From Pseudomonas sp. Q2-TVG4-2 (GTDB taxonomy: Bacteria; Pseudomonadota; Gammaproteobacteria; Pseudomonadales; Pseudomonadaceae): a stretch of DNA of 64,000 nt. Below the pieces are notes generated by a model. It searched no databases and was not told where the DNA came from. It was given only the letters and a program-made list of their open reading frames with translations. The stretch is taken from assembly GCF_013620795.1 (NCBI RefSeq), contig NZ_LGLW01000006.1:423850-487849 (forward strand). Direction: 5' to 3'. Positions within the stretch are counted from its first letter, which is position 1. Each line of letters opens with the position of its first letter. This document shows positions 19,630 to 27,683 of the stretch, piece by piece. The translations under genes and the position numbers were made by a program.

Positions 19630-19637
19630 TGTATACA
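19630..19637. promoter_or_regulatory. Possible GntR-type operator, perfect dyad TGTATACA
   Basis: TGTATACA sits in an AT-rich patch (CTTTGTATACATAAATAAT) that stands out from its GC-rich surroundings, about 155 bases upstream of the NCS1 permease start. TNGTATACNA-like palindromes are typical GntR/FadR-family binding sites. The same AT-rich patch could contain the promoter. Confidence 0.4.
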
Positions 19638-19774
19638 TAAATAATCGTTTTGTTATGCGATTTCACCAGGGGCTGTCTAGCACGCGGCTTGCAAAGACTT
19701 CCACTGCAGCCGTCACCGCGAAAACGGCGTCGATATCCGCTCTGATCGAGCGGCCACTGATACTTGCCGGGGCA

Positions 19775-20299
19775 TCATGGGTTGGATCTTCTGTTCAGGG
19801 TCAGCTGCATCACGGTCAGGTCCAGCCAGCGGCCGAACTTGCAGCCGACCTGGCGCATCTGCGCGGCATGGACGAAGCCAAGCTGCTGGTGCATATGAAT
19901 GGAAGCGCGGTTCTCGCTTTCAATCGCGGCAATCATTACGTGCTTGTCCAGCTGCCGGGCGCGCTCGATCAACGCCTGCATCAGGCTGCGGCCGATGCCG
20001 CTGCCGCGGTGGTCCGCGCTGACATAGACTGAATGCTCAACGGTGTGGCGAAAGCCATCGTGGGGGCGCCAAGGGCCGAACGACGCGTAGCCGGCCACGC
20101 GCTGTTCGTCGTCAATGGCTACCAGCACCGGGTAGTTCTGTTCATGGCGTTCGGCCAGCCAGGCGCGGCGGTTATCGAGGTCGACGACGTGGTCGTTCCA
20201 GATCGCCGTGCTGTTCTGCACCGCATCGTTGTAGATTTTCAGAATGCCTTCGAGGTCGGCGTCCAGGGCGTCACGTATCTGCACGTTGATATCCTTCAA
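19775..20299 (-). CDS. Phosphinothricin/methionine sulfoximine-type N-acetyltransferase
   Basis: A 174-residue GNAT enzyme of the Pat/PitA/YncA family, which acetylates the alpha-amino group of L-methionine sulfoximine, methionine sulfone and L-phosphinothricin. Characteristic segments are IRDALDADLEGILKIYNDAVQNSTAIW, the substrate-pocket ASFGPWRPHDGFRHTVEHSVYV, the acetyl-CoA loop HRGSGIGRSLM, MIAAIESENRASIHMHQQLGF and VGCKFGRWLDLTVMQ. In P. aeruginosa the equivalent gene lies in the urease cluster; here no urease gene is nearby. It stands alone, flanked on both sides by stretches without clear genes, which fits a relocated gene. Confidence 0.88.
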   Translation of the reverse strand: MKDINVQIRDALDADLEGILKIYNDAVQNSTAIWNDHVVDLDNRRAWLAERHEQNYPVLVAIDDEQRVAGYASFGPWRPHDGFRHTVEHSVYVSADHRGSGIGRSLMQALIERARQLDKHVMIAAIESENRASIHMHQQLGFVHAAQMRQVGCKFGRWLDLTVMQLTLNRRSNP

Positions 20300-20981
20300 A
20301 GCGGTTCGGGGTCTTCACGGTCTTGGCCGCAACATTCATTGACCTCACTATCACCGGATTGGTTGAGGCACGGCGACCAGCTTGTGTCGTCAGGCGACGG
20401 TGGCCTCGATCTGCATACCCGGAATCATCTACCGCGCACCGTCCATCGCTTGCGCAGGGTGTTGTGCCGAAGCGCATCAGCTCGGTTACCGTTTGGTCGT
20501 CGCGGGCGTTTTGGGGCAGGGCGGTCATGTGGGGCATAGATCTGTAGCGTCGACCGAATTCTCCGAGCAATTGCCATGCCTTTTGCCCCATCGCGGTGCG
20601 CCACCGTTGCTGGCAGCCCCCCGTTACGGTCCGCGAGGATATTCGAGTTGACCCAATGCCGAGGCGTGCGGTTGCACCATTTCGATGCGTCATGGCCGCA
20701 AGTCTGAAAACGTGACTCGGTTTGGTGCGTTCAGCTTATCTGCAGACCCGTCTATGGCCGAGGTCCGCGCCCGCGCCGCTGAGTCTATGACCTAGCCGTC
20801 GCGATCTGGCCATGCGCCAGCATCACTCCTTTTTATGGGCTTGTATCTGTTCCGAGCGGCTCGTTTGACGGGCCTGTCGGCGAGTGCCAATGTCAGTCGA
20901 GCGAACCCTCGTTCGGCCCAGGCCGATCGAGAGTCGCTCGGTGGTGGCACCCATAACAACAAGACCCACGGAGACGCCGCA
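20300..20981. other. Long stretch without a recognisable gene before the ABC importer operon
   Basis: About 680 bases. A 140-codon minus-strand frame (20271-20693) runs through it but overlaps the start of the acetyltransferase gene, has no ribosome binding site and no recognisable product. Its middle part reads like ordinary protein (LGEFGRRYRSMPHM, ARDDQTVTELMRFG), and a shifted frame just after it reads MIPGMQIEATVA before a stop. This is consistent with a decayed, frameshifted gene on the minus strand. The right-hand 250 bases should hold the promoter of the importer operon. Nothing else was identified. Confidence 0.35.
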
Positions 20982-21845
20982 TTGAATCTATTGTTCCAGC
21001 AAGTGCTCAATGGTTTGACCCTGGGCAGCATCTACGGGCTGGTCGCCCTCGGCCTGACGCTCGTCTACGGCATCCTGCACATCCCCAACTTCGCCCACGG
21101 CGCGCTGTACATGGTCGGCGCGTTCGCATCCTATTTCTTCATGACCGACATCGGCTTGCATTACTGGATTGCGATGCTGGCGTCCGGTGTGGTGGTGGCC
21201 GTTCTGGCGGTGCTGTCCGAGCGCCTGGTGTTCCACCCGCTGCGCAATGCGCCGCCGATCCACGACAAGATCGCTGCGATCGGCATCCTGCTGTTTCTCG
21301 AGGCGGTGGTGCAGATGCTCTGGGGTTCGGACTTCCGCCGCATGGCCTCGCCCTATGGCGGCATCCTCAACTTCGACGGGCTGATCATCCCCGAGCAGCG
21401 CCTGCTGATCATCGTCGGCGCGTTCACGCTGATGCTGGCGCTGCACCTGTTCCTGCGCAAGACGATGCTGGGCTCGACCATCATCGCCATGGCCCAGAGC
21501 CGCGAAGGTGCGTTTCTCGTCGGCATCGACTCCAACCGCGTGGCGATGCTGACCTTCGCCATCTCCGGCATGCTCGCCGCCTTTGCCGCGACGCTCTACG
21601 CGCCGATCAACCTGGTGTACCCGGCGATGGGGCATCTGGTGATCATGAAGGCCTTCGTGATCATCGTGCTCGGCGGCATGGGCAGCATTCCGGGCGCCAT
21701 CATCGGCGCCATGATCCTCGGCTTCGCGGAGAGCTTCGGCGGCTTCTACCTCTCGTCCGACTACAAGGACATCATCGCCTTCTCGCTGCTGGTGGTGATC
21801 CTGTCCTTCCGCCCGACCGGGCTGTTCGCCAAGGGGGCTCACTGA
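20982..21845 (+). CDS. livH: Branched-chain amino acid-type ABC transporter permease (LivH-like)
   Basis: A 287-residue inner-membrane permease, the first gene of a five-gene importer operon. Motifs are LFQQVLNGLTLGSIYGLVALGLTLVYGILHIPNFAHGALYMVGAF, the standard LivH N-terminus, and GMGSIPGAIIGAMILGFAESFG, the cytoplasmic coupling region. There is no ATG before this conserved start. A TTG at 20982 with GGAG eight bases upstream is the likely initiator, giving (M)NLLFQQVL. The gene overlaps the next permease by one base (TGATG). Substrate range of the HAAT family is wide (amino acids, urea, amides), so Liv naming is by similarity only. Confidence 0.9.
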   Translation: MNLLFQQVLNGLTLGSIYGLVALGLTLVYGILHIPNFAHGALYMVGAFASYFFMTDIGLHYWIAMLASGVVVAVLAVLSERLVFHPLRNAPPIHDKIAAIGILLFLEAVVQMLWGSDFRRMASPYGGILNFDGLIIPEQRLLIIVGAFTLMLALHLFLRKTMLGSTIIAMAQSREGAFLVGIDSNRVAMLTFAISGMLAAFAATLYAPINLVYPAMGHLVIMKAFVIIVLGGMGSIPGAIIGAMILGFAESFGGFYLSSDYKDIIAFSLLVVILSFRPTGLFAKGAH

Positions 21846-22873
21846 TGCATCGTTTCGCTTCCTTACTGACCGGCCGCGGCTCCAAGCTGGTGCTGCTGGC
21901 ATTGGCCCTGGCATTCCCGCTGTTCGCCAAGAGCGAATATCAGGTCTATGTAATGGCCAGTGCTTTCATCTGGGCCATTGCGGTCTACGGCCTGAACATC
22001 ATCACCGGCTACTGCGGCCAGCTGAACCTGGCCCACGGTGGTTTCTTCGCCATCGGCGCCTACACGCTGGCGATTCTCACTGCCGATCATGGGTGGAATT
22101 TCTGGCCGGCGTTCGTGGCTGCGGCACTGGTTTCGGCAGCGGTGGGTGCGCTGGTCGGCATCGTCTCGCTGCGCTTGAAGGAGCACTTCTTCGCCATCTT
22201 CACGCTTTGCGTCGGCTTCATCATTTACCTGCTGATCGATAAGTGGGAGGAGCTGACCCACGGTGCCATCGGCATTCGCGGCATCGCTGCGCCGGACGGC
22301 TTCGGGCTGGTGGATTTCAGCCAGACGGTGCCGTTCTACTATCTCGCGCTGCTGTTTCTGGTCCTGGCGATCTGGTTCGCCGGCCGTCTGGCGCGCTCGC
22401 TGCTGGGCCGTACCTTCATGGCCATCCGCAACGGCGATGCGCTGGCGCAGTCGCTGGGCATCGACCTGATGCGCAACAAGCTGCTGGCCTTTGTCCTCTC
22501 CACCACCTACGCCGGTGTTGCCGGTGGGCTGTACGCCTCGATGATTCGCTTCATCGGCCCGGAAGAAGCCAATCCCAACCACACCTTCGACATGATCACC
22601 TACCTGCTGGTGGGCGGCTTCGGCACCCTGTTCGGCCCGCTGGCGGGCACTGTCGGGGTGGTCTGGATCACCCAGTCGCTGCAGTTCCTGGAGGACTACC
22701 GGATGATCATTTTTGGCCCGCTGATCGTGGTGCTGGTGATCTTCATGCCGCGCGGCGTCGTTGGCACCTTCCTCGGCTGGAAGCTGCGTAAGGACACCGA
22801 GGCGGCGCGGGCCAGGGAGCCGCGCGCTGCGACCAAGGTCACCCCAGGCAAAGAGGTGAATAACAATGCTTAA
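21845..22873 (+). CDS. livM: Branched-chain amino acid-type ABC transporter permease (LivM-like)
   Basis: A 342-residue second permease subunit. Family features are IWAIAVYGLNIITGYCGQLNLAHGGFFAIGAYTLAIL, the loop FMAIRNGDALAQSLGIDLMRNKLLAFVLS, which contacts the ATPase, and GGFGTLFGPLAGTVGVVWITQSLQFLEDYR. The start codon shares a base with the LivH stop, and its own stop overlaps the LivG start by eight bases, so the three are translationally coupled. It forms the membrane channel with the LivH-like partner. Confidence 0.93.
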   Translation: MHRFASLLTGRGSKLVLLALALAFPLFAKSEYQVYVMASAFIWAIAVYGLNIITGYCGQLNLAHGGFFAIGAYTLAILTADHGWNFWPAFVAAALVSAAVGALVGIVSLRLKEHFFAIFTLCVGFIIYLLIDKWEELTHGAIGIRGIAAPDGFGLVDFSQTVPFYYLALLFLVLAIWFAGRLARSLLGRTFMAIRNGDALAQSLGIDLMRNKLLAFVLSTTYAGVAGGLYASMIRFIGPEEANPNHTFDMITYLLVGGFGTLFGPLAGTVGVVWITQSLQFLEDYRMIIFGPLIVVLVIFMPRGVVGTFLGWKLRKDTEAARAREPRAATKVTPGKEVNNNA

Positions 22874-23633
22874 GGTCGAGAACCTGACCAAGATGTTCGG
22901 CGGGCTGGCAGCGGTACACGACGTCAGCATCGAGTTCGAGGCGCGCAAGATCAACGCCATCATCGGCCCCAACGGCGCCGGCAAAAGCACCTTCTTCAAC
23001 CTGATTTCCGGCGTTCACAAGCCCAGCTCGGGGCGCATCCTGATCGATGGACACGACGTCTCGCGGATGCGCTGCGACCGCGTGGCCCGGCTCGGTGTCG
23101 GGCGTACCTTCCAGACCACGCATCTGTTCGAGCAGGCCACCGTCCTCGACAACCTGATCGTCGGGCATCGCCTGCGCACCCGCTCCGGCCTGTGGGATGT
23201 GCTGATCAACTCCAAGCGCCTTCAGCACGAAGAACGAGAATGTCGGGAGAAGGCTCGCGCCGCGCTGGATTTCGTCGGCCTGGCGCACCTGGAAAATCGG
23301 GTGGTGCTGGATATCTCCCAGGAAGAGCGCAAGCGCGTCGCCTTCGCCCTGGCGCTGGCCACCGAACCGAAGCTGGTGCTGCTTGACGAGCCGGCCGCGG
23401 GGGTCAACCCGGAAGAAACCGAAGGCCTCGCTCAACTGATCCGCAAGATGCCCGAGCACGGTCTGACCGTGTGCCTGATCGAGCACAAGATGGACATGAT
23501 CATGGGGCTGGCGGACAAGATCATGGTGCTCAACTACGGCGAGAAGATCGCCGAGGGCACGCCCGCCGAGATCAAGGCGAACCCGGCCGTCATCGAAGCC
23601 TACCTGGGGAGTGACTACGATGCTGCAGCTTGA
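22866..23633 (+). CDS. livG: ABC transporter ATP-binding protein (LivG-like)
   Basis: A 255-residue ATPase. It has Walker [12 protein letters not shown], the LivG-type Q-loop region [13 protein letters not shown], a signature region [19 protein letters not shown] and Walker [17 protein letters not shown], then H-loop [11 protein letters not shown]. The signature reads [10 protein letters not shown] instead of the usual LSxGxxRR(L/V), a notable departure in the C-loop that contacts ATP across the dimer. It pairs with the LivF-like ATPase encoded next, whose start it overlaps by 14 bases. Confidence 0.92.
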   Translation: MLKVENLTKMFGGLAAVHDVSIEFEARKINAIIGPNGAGKSTFFNLISGVHKPSSGRILIDGHDVSRMRCDRVARLGVGRTFQTTHLFEQATVLDNLIVGHRLRTRSGLWDVLINSKRLQHEERECREKARAALDFVGLAHLENRVVLDISQEERKRVAFALALATEPKLVLLDEPAAGVNPEETEGLAQLIRKMPEHGLTVCLIEHKMDMIMGLADKIMVLNYGEKIAEGTPAEIKANPAVIEAYLGSDYDAAA

Positions 23634-24327
23634 TCGGGTCGATGTCTGCTACGGCAGTTTCAAGGCGCTGAACCAGATATCGATGACCGTCGGCGCCGGC
23701 GAGCTGGTGGTGCTGCTCGGCGCCAACGGCGCGGGCAAGACCACCTTGTTCAACACCATCAGCGGGCTACTCAAGCCGACGGCTGGCAGCATCATGCTGG
23801 AGGGCAAACGCATCGACGGCCTCAAGCCCTCGGGCCTGGTCGCAGCCGGCGTTGTGCACTGTCCGGAGGGGCGCAAGCTGTTCCCGCAAATGTCTGTCTC
23901 GCAGAACCTCGCGCTCGGCGCTTATCTGCACCGGCGTGATGGCGAAGGCAACAAGCGTAACCTGCAGGAGGTGCTCGATCTGTTCCCCATTCTCCATGAC
24001 AAGCGCCACCAGCCGGCCGGCTCACTGAGCGGCGGCCAACAGCAGATGGTGGCGATCGGCCGGGCGCTGATGAGCCGGCCCCGGCTGCTGATGCTCGACG
24101 AGCCCTCGCTCGGGCTGGCACCCCTGGTGGTCAATCAAATGTTCGAGGTGATCTCGCGCATAAACGCGTCCGGCACCAGCGTGCTGCTGGCCGAACAGAA
24201 TGCGTTTGCGGCACTGAAAATCGCCCATCGCGCCTATGTCATCGAAGGCGGCAGCCTGGTGATGGAAGGCGACCAGCAGGCCATGCTGGGTAACGAAGCC
24301 GTACGCAAGGCCTACATCGGCGCCTGA
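23620..24327 (+). CDS. livF: ABC transporter ATP-binding protein (LivF-like)
   Basis: A 235-residue ATPase. Walker A is [18 protein letters not shown], followed by the LivF hallmark [17 protein letters not shown], the signature [21 protein letters not shown] and Walker [14 protein letters not shown], then [13 protein letters not shown]. The ATG at 23620 is chosen over an in-frame GTG three codons earlier because GGGGAG lies eight bases before it. Unlike its partner it has a fully canonical signature motif, so the ATPase pair may be asymmetric. Confidence 0.93.
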   Translation: MLQLDRVDVCYGSFKALNQISMTVGAGELVVLLGANGAGKTTLFNTISGLLKPTAGSIMLEGKRIDGLKPSGLVAAGVVHCPEGRKLFPQMSVSQNLALGAYLHRRDGEGNKRNLQEVLDLFPILHDKRHQPAGSLSGGQQQMVAIGRALMSRPRLLMLDEPSLGLAPLVVNQMFEVISRINASGTSVLLAEQNAFAALKIAHRAYVIEGGSLVMEGDQQAMLGNEAVRKAYIGA

Positions 24328-24351
24328 ACAGTCATGACCAAGGAGACAACA

Positions 24352-25500
24352 ATGAAAACGCTCAAAGCGCTTGGAATGGCGATTGCCACCCTGTCCGCAG
24401 CCCATGCCGGCGGCGTATATGCCGAGCAGACGCTCAACATTGGCTTCACCGGCCCGCTCAGCGGCGGTGCTGCGTTGTATGGCGAGAACACCCTGTCGGG
24501 CCTGCGCATGGCGGTGGACGACACCAACGAGGCCGGCGGCATCAAGGTCGGGGACGAGACCTACAAGGTCAATCTCATCAGCCTGGACGACAAGTATTCG
24601 CCGAGCCAGGCGGCCACCAACGCCAAGCGTCTGGTGAAGGAATCAAAAGCCGCTGCCGTGTTCGTCCCGCATACCGGAGGCGTGTTCGCCTTGCAGGATT
24701 TCAACGTCGGCGACGACTTCCTGATCATGGCCTACACCAGCGTGCCCTCGGTGACCGAGCAGGGTAACCCGCTGACCGTGCGCATCCCGCCGGAATTCAC
24801 CGGCTACGTCGACTCCTTTTCCGACTACGCGCTCAAGCACTACGGCAAGAGGCTCGGCATCGCCGGCGCGACCCATGAATACGCCAAGATCTGGACCGAC
24901 ATGATGACCAAGGCGTGGGAGCAGAAGGGTGGGGAGATCGTCGCCAGCAATTCCATGGATTACAACAAGTCGACGGACTTCTATACCGGGGTGAGCCGAG
25001 TTATCGCCTCGAATCCGGACGTGATGTTCGTCGGCGGGGCCTCGGAGCCCACTGGCCTGGTCATGCAGCAGGCGCGTCAGATGGGCTTCCAGGGAGGCTT
25101 CATCGTGATGGACCAGGCCAAGCTGGACGAGATCGCCATGGTGACCGGTGGCCTGGATCTGCTGGAAAACTCCATCGGTGTCGTACCGCTGTCGGAGTAT
25201 GACAGCGAGGTCGCGAAGGTCTTCGTGGAGCGCTACAAAGAAGCGCACGGCAAGGTGCCGGGCTCGGAAGCGGCCTACAATTACCTGGCTTTCCATGCCA
25301 TGGCCAAGGCCATGGAGCTGGCCGGCAGCACCGAACCGCAGCAGGTCCGGGCTAAGATGGGTGAGGCGATCAGCTCCATGGACCCTAAGTACAACCTCTA
25401 CTCAATCCAGGGCATTACCGAGGACGGCGGTTTCATCACGCCGACCACCATGGCTGTGGTGGAAAACGGCAAGATCGTCCGCAAGCAGATAGGGGAGTAA
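24352..25500 (+). CDS. Periplasmic substrate-binding protein of the branched-chain amino acid type (Peripla_BP_6)
   Basis: A 382-residue periplasmic receptor for the preceding importer. A signal peptide (MKTLKALGMAIATLSAAHAGGVYA) is followed by TLNIGFTGPLSGGAALYGENTLSGLRMAVDD and INEAGG-type sequence (TNEAGGIKVGDETYKVNLISLDDKYSP), the classic LivK-like start. Later come AKIWTDMMTKAWEQKGGEIV, TDFYTGVSRVIASNPDVMFVGG and SEAAYNYLAFHAMAKAMELAG. AAGGAG lies eight bases before the ATG, so the start at 24352 is firm. Ligand residues cannot be read without a structural alignment; branched-chain amino acids, amides and aromatic compounds are all possible. It is the last gene of the operon. Confidence 0.92.
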   Translation: MKTLKALGMAIATLSAAHAGGVYAEQTLNIGFTGPLSGGAALYGENTLSGLRMAVDDTNEAGGIKVGDETYKVNLISLDDKYSPSQAATNAKRLVKESKAAAVFVPHTGGVFALQDFNVGDDFLIMAYTSVPSVTEQGNPLTVRIPPEFTGYVDSFSDYALKHYGKRLGIAGATHEYAKIWTDMMTKAWEQKGGEIVASNSMDYNKSTDFYTGVSRVIASNPDVMFVGGASEPTGLVMQQARQMGFQGGFIVMDQAKLDEIAMVTGGLDLLENSIGVVPLSEYDSEVAKVFVERYKEAHGKVPGSEAAYNYLAFHAMAKAMELAGSTEPQQVRAKMGEAISSMDPKYNLYSIQGITEDGGFITPTTMAVVENGKIVRKQIGE

Positions 25501-25862
25501 TCGCTCGCTACCAGGGGCGGTCAGCGCTGTTTCTGATCGTTTCATGGTGGGCAGCGCCTTGGCTGTTGATGCGCAATTATGGGTGGGTTCGGTGGGATGT
25601 GGAGCGCTGTCGCAGCACTCATGCCACTTCGCTGGAATCCGCTGCGCCAAGGCATTGCAGCCGTTTCAGGTGCGTGCGGCGTAACGGAGCACCAAGGATC
25701 TGCGGTGCGAAACAGGGCCAGCCAACCGCTCGGTGAACGCTGGTCGCACCTATATGGTTGGCGGCGGGGCAACGTTGGTCTGGCCATAAACGGACCTGGC
25801 TGATGGCTTGCGGCCCCTGCGTTGCCGCCCTAGCATGGCCGGCCCGATCCGGAACCTTCGTC
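25501..25862. other. Intergenic stretch between the importer operon and rluE
   Basis: About 360 bases with no gene that can be supported. Open frames on both strands have no ribosome binding site and unnatural composition. It marks the right boundary of the block that separates amn from rluE. No direct repeat, integrase remnant or tRNA end was recognised at this junction. Confidence 0.45.
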
Positions 25863-26501
25863 ATGCCACGTACTTCTCGCCCACGCCCGCCGCGGCCGGC
25901 CGGTACAGCCGTGCAGCGGCGTGCCGCCAAGGCGCCACCTGCGGAGCCGCGCCTGCTGCTGCTCAACAAGCCCTACGACGTGCTCACCCAGTTCAACGAT
26001 GCCGACGGCCGCGCGACCCTGAAGGACTATGTCCAGGTGCCGGGCGTCTATCCTGCCGGTCGCCTGGACCGGGACAGCGAGGGCTTGTTGCTGCTGACCA
26101 ACGATGGGCAACTGCAGGCGCGTATCGCCGATCCCAAACACAAGCTGGCGAAGACCTACTGGGTTCAGGTGGAGGGTGAGGCGAGCGAGGAACACCTGGC
26201 ACGGTTGCGCGAGGGGGTCGAACTCAACGATGGCATGACGCTGCCGGCCGATGCGAGGCTGCTGGCCGAGCCCGAGCTCTGGCCGCGCAATCCGCCGGTG
26301 CGCTTCCGCAAGAGTGTGCCTACCTGTTGGCTGGAGCTGGTCATTCGCGAGGGCCGCAATCGTCAGGTGCGACGCATGACCGCTGCGGTCGGGTTGCCAA
26401 CGCTGCGGCTGGTGCGGGTACGTATTGGCGACTGGGCGCTCGACGGTCTGCAACCTGGCGAGTGGCGCGAGGAACCCGCGCGGCTACCGCGCCGGAGCTG
26501 A
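25863..26501 (+). CDS. rluE: 23S rRNA pseudouridine(2457) synthase RluE
   Basis: A 212-residue RsuA-family pseudouridine synthase that modifies U2457 of 23S rRNA. It has [14 protein letters not shown], the catalytic aspartate motif [30 protein letters not shown] and [17 protein letters not shown], all as in RluE. As in RluE, it lacks the N-terminal S4 domain found in RsuA. The upstream frame is open to 25758, but the ATG at 25863 gives the normal length. In other Pseudomonas this gene lies close to amn; here about 14 kb separates them. Confidence 0.93.
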   Translation: MPRTSRPRPPRPAGTAVQRRAAKAPPAEPRLLLLNKPYDVLTQFNDADGRATLKDYVQVPGVYPAGRLDRDSEGLLLLTNDGQLQARIADPKHKLAKTYWVQVEGEASEEHLARLREGVELNDGMTLPADARLLAEPELWPRNPPVRFRKSVPTCWLELVIREGRNRQVRRMTAAVGLPTLRLVRVRIGDWALDGLQPGEWREEPARLPRRS

Positions 26502-26510
26502 CGCGTTCAA

Positions 26511-26729
26511 TCAGTGCGGGATGCCTTGAGACACTTCGATGATGTAGCCGATGACCGGCTTGGCGAGGAACGCGAACAGGCAAAGACCCAGGCCCAGGAA
26601 AAGAATTGCCGTGCCAAGCCGGCCGGCTTTCGATTTCTTGGCCAGGTCCCAGATGATGAACGCCATGAAGGCCATCAGCCCGCCGACCAGGACGATCATC
26701 ATCCACTTTTCGAAAACTTCCGGATCCAT
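26511..26729 (-). CDS. Small inner-membrane protein of the DUF2788 family
   Basis: A 72-residue protein, MDPEVFEKWMMIVLVGGLMAF and on, with two membrane helices (about 10-28 and 40-60) separated by the basic loop DLAKKSKAGRLG. This pattern fits DUF2788, a short family seen mainly in gammaproteobacteria with no known function. GGAG lies six bases before the ATG at 26729; the longer upstream reading is rejected. It converges with rluE with only nine bases between stops. Confidence 0.82.
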   Translation of the reverse strand: MDPEVFEKWMMIVLVGGLMAFMAFIIWDLAKKSKAGRLGTAILFLGLGLCLFAFLAKPVIGYIIEVSQGIPH

Positions 26730-26900
26730 CGATTTCTCCGCTTGGCTAAGTCTGGATGCAGACGACAACAGCTATGACAGCGGGCGGACCTGGTATGAGC
26801 GAGCGAAGCGCTTGTTCGAATATGGCGCGCGGGGGCATAGCAAGGCGGCGCGAGTATACGCCAGGACTGGTATCGATGATGCCCACCGCGGCAATGGGTC

Positions 26901-27380
26901 TCAGGTGCGCAGATGTTCCAGGGGCAGCTCGGTGCTGGAGGCGACCTGGCGCAGGACGAAGCTCGACCTGACGCTGGAAACACCCTCGATGCGCGTCAGG
27001 GTGCCGAGCAGGAACGCCTGGTAGTGCTCCATGTCCGGCACTACCACTTTGAGCTGGTAATCGGCATCCATGCCGGTGACCAGGCTGCATTCGAGCACTT
27101 CCGCGCATTTGCCGATCACGCCTTCGAAATGTTCGAAACGCTCCGGCGTGTGCCGATCCATGCCGATCAGCACGTAGGCGGTGAGCGTCAGGCCAAGTTT
27201 CTTGCGGTCTAGCAGGGCGACTTGACGGGCGATATAGCCGTCATCCTCGAGTTGTTTGACCCGCCGTGAGCAGGGCGAGGGCGACAGCCCGATGCGCTCG
27301 GCAAGGTCCTGATTGGAAATGCGGGCGTCGTGCTGCAATTCATGGAGGATGCGCAGGTCGTAGCGATCGAGTTTGCTCAT
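26901..27380 (-). CDS. Lrp/AsnC-family transcriptional regulator
   Basis: A 159-residue regulator with an N-terminal winged helix-turn-helix (LDRYDLRILHELQHDARISNQDLAERIGLSPSPCSRRVKQLEDDGYI) and a C-terminal RAM/AsnC ligand-binding domain (CSLVTGMDADYQLKVVVPDMEHYQAFL, then IEGVSSVRSSFVLRQV). SPSPCSRRVKQLE is the recognition-helix signature of leucine-responsive regulators. Such proteins form octamers and sense amino acids. Its target cannot be deduced. About 270 bases without another gene lie upstream, so it probably has its own, possibly autoregulated, promoter. Confidence 0.93.
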   Translation of the reverse strand: MSKLDRYDLRILHELQHDARISNQDLAERIGLSPSPCSRRVKQLEDDGYIARQVALLDRKKLGLTLTAYVLIGMDRHTPERFEHFEGVIGKCAEVLECSLVTGMDADYQLKVVVPDMEHYQAFLLGTLTRIEGVSSVRSSFVLRQVASSTELPLEHLRT

Positions 27381-27652
27381 TTCAGATGTGTCTCTTCGTT
27401 TCGTTGCGAAGAACTATGCGCTGACGATGATCGATTGCGCAATGGGGCTGTAATCGAGCAATTTTCGCAAACATCTGCTGGCAGGCGGGGCGTAAGCTTT
27501 AGTCAACTTCAGCCCCGGCAGAACTGGCGCGGTCGCTATCCCGCCGCGCCAACCGCCGACCTTACCGAGGTCGTCGGTCCGGGCCAGCATCGCCCACAAG
27601 GCGCTGCCGAAGAATCCGCCACAAGCGGCCAGCGAATTCAGAGCAGTATTGA

Positions 27653-27682
27653 AAAAGACCACGTCTCGCCACGTGGTCTTTT
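27653..27682 (-). terminator. Rho-independent terminator after the CDF transporter gene
   Basis: Perfect 12-base arms AAAAGACCACGT and ACGTGGTCTTTT around a six-base loop, starting one base after the stop codon of the minus-strand CDF gene. The run of T on the minus-strand side and A on the other makes it symmetrical. Confidence 0.88.
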
Positions 27683-27683
27683 C

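Noticed and set aside
20271..20693. Minus-strand 140-codon frame as an intact gene
   Set aside because: Overlaps the start of the acetyltransferase gene, has no ribosome binding site and no recognisable family; recorded only as a possible decayed remnant.
21863..22999. Minus-strand frame of 378 codons opposite livM
   Set aside because: GC-rich antisense shadow of a clear permease gene; the product is glutamine/histidine-rich and unlike any protein known to me.
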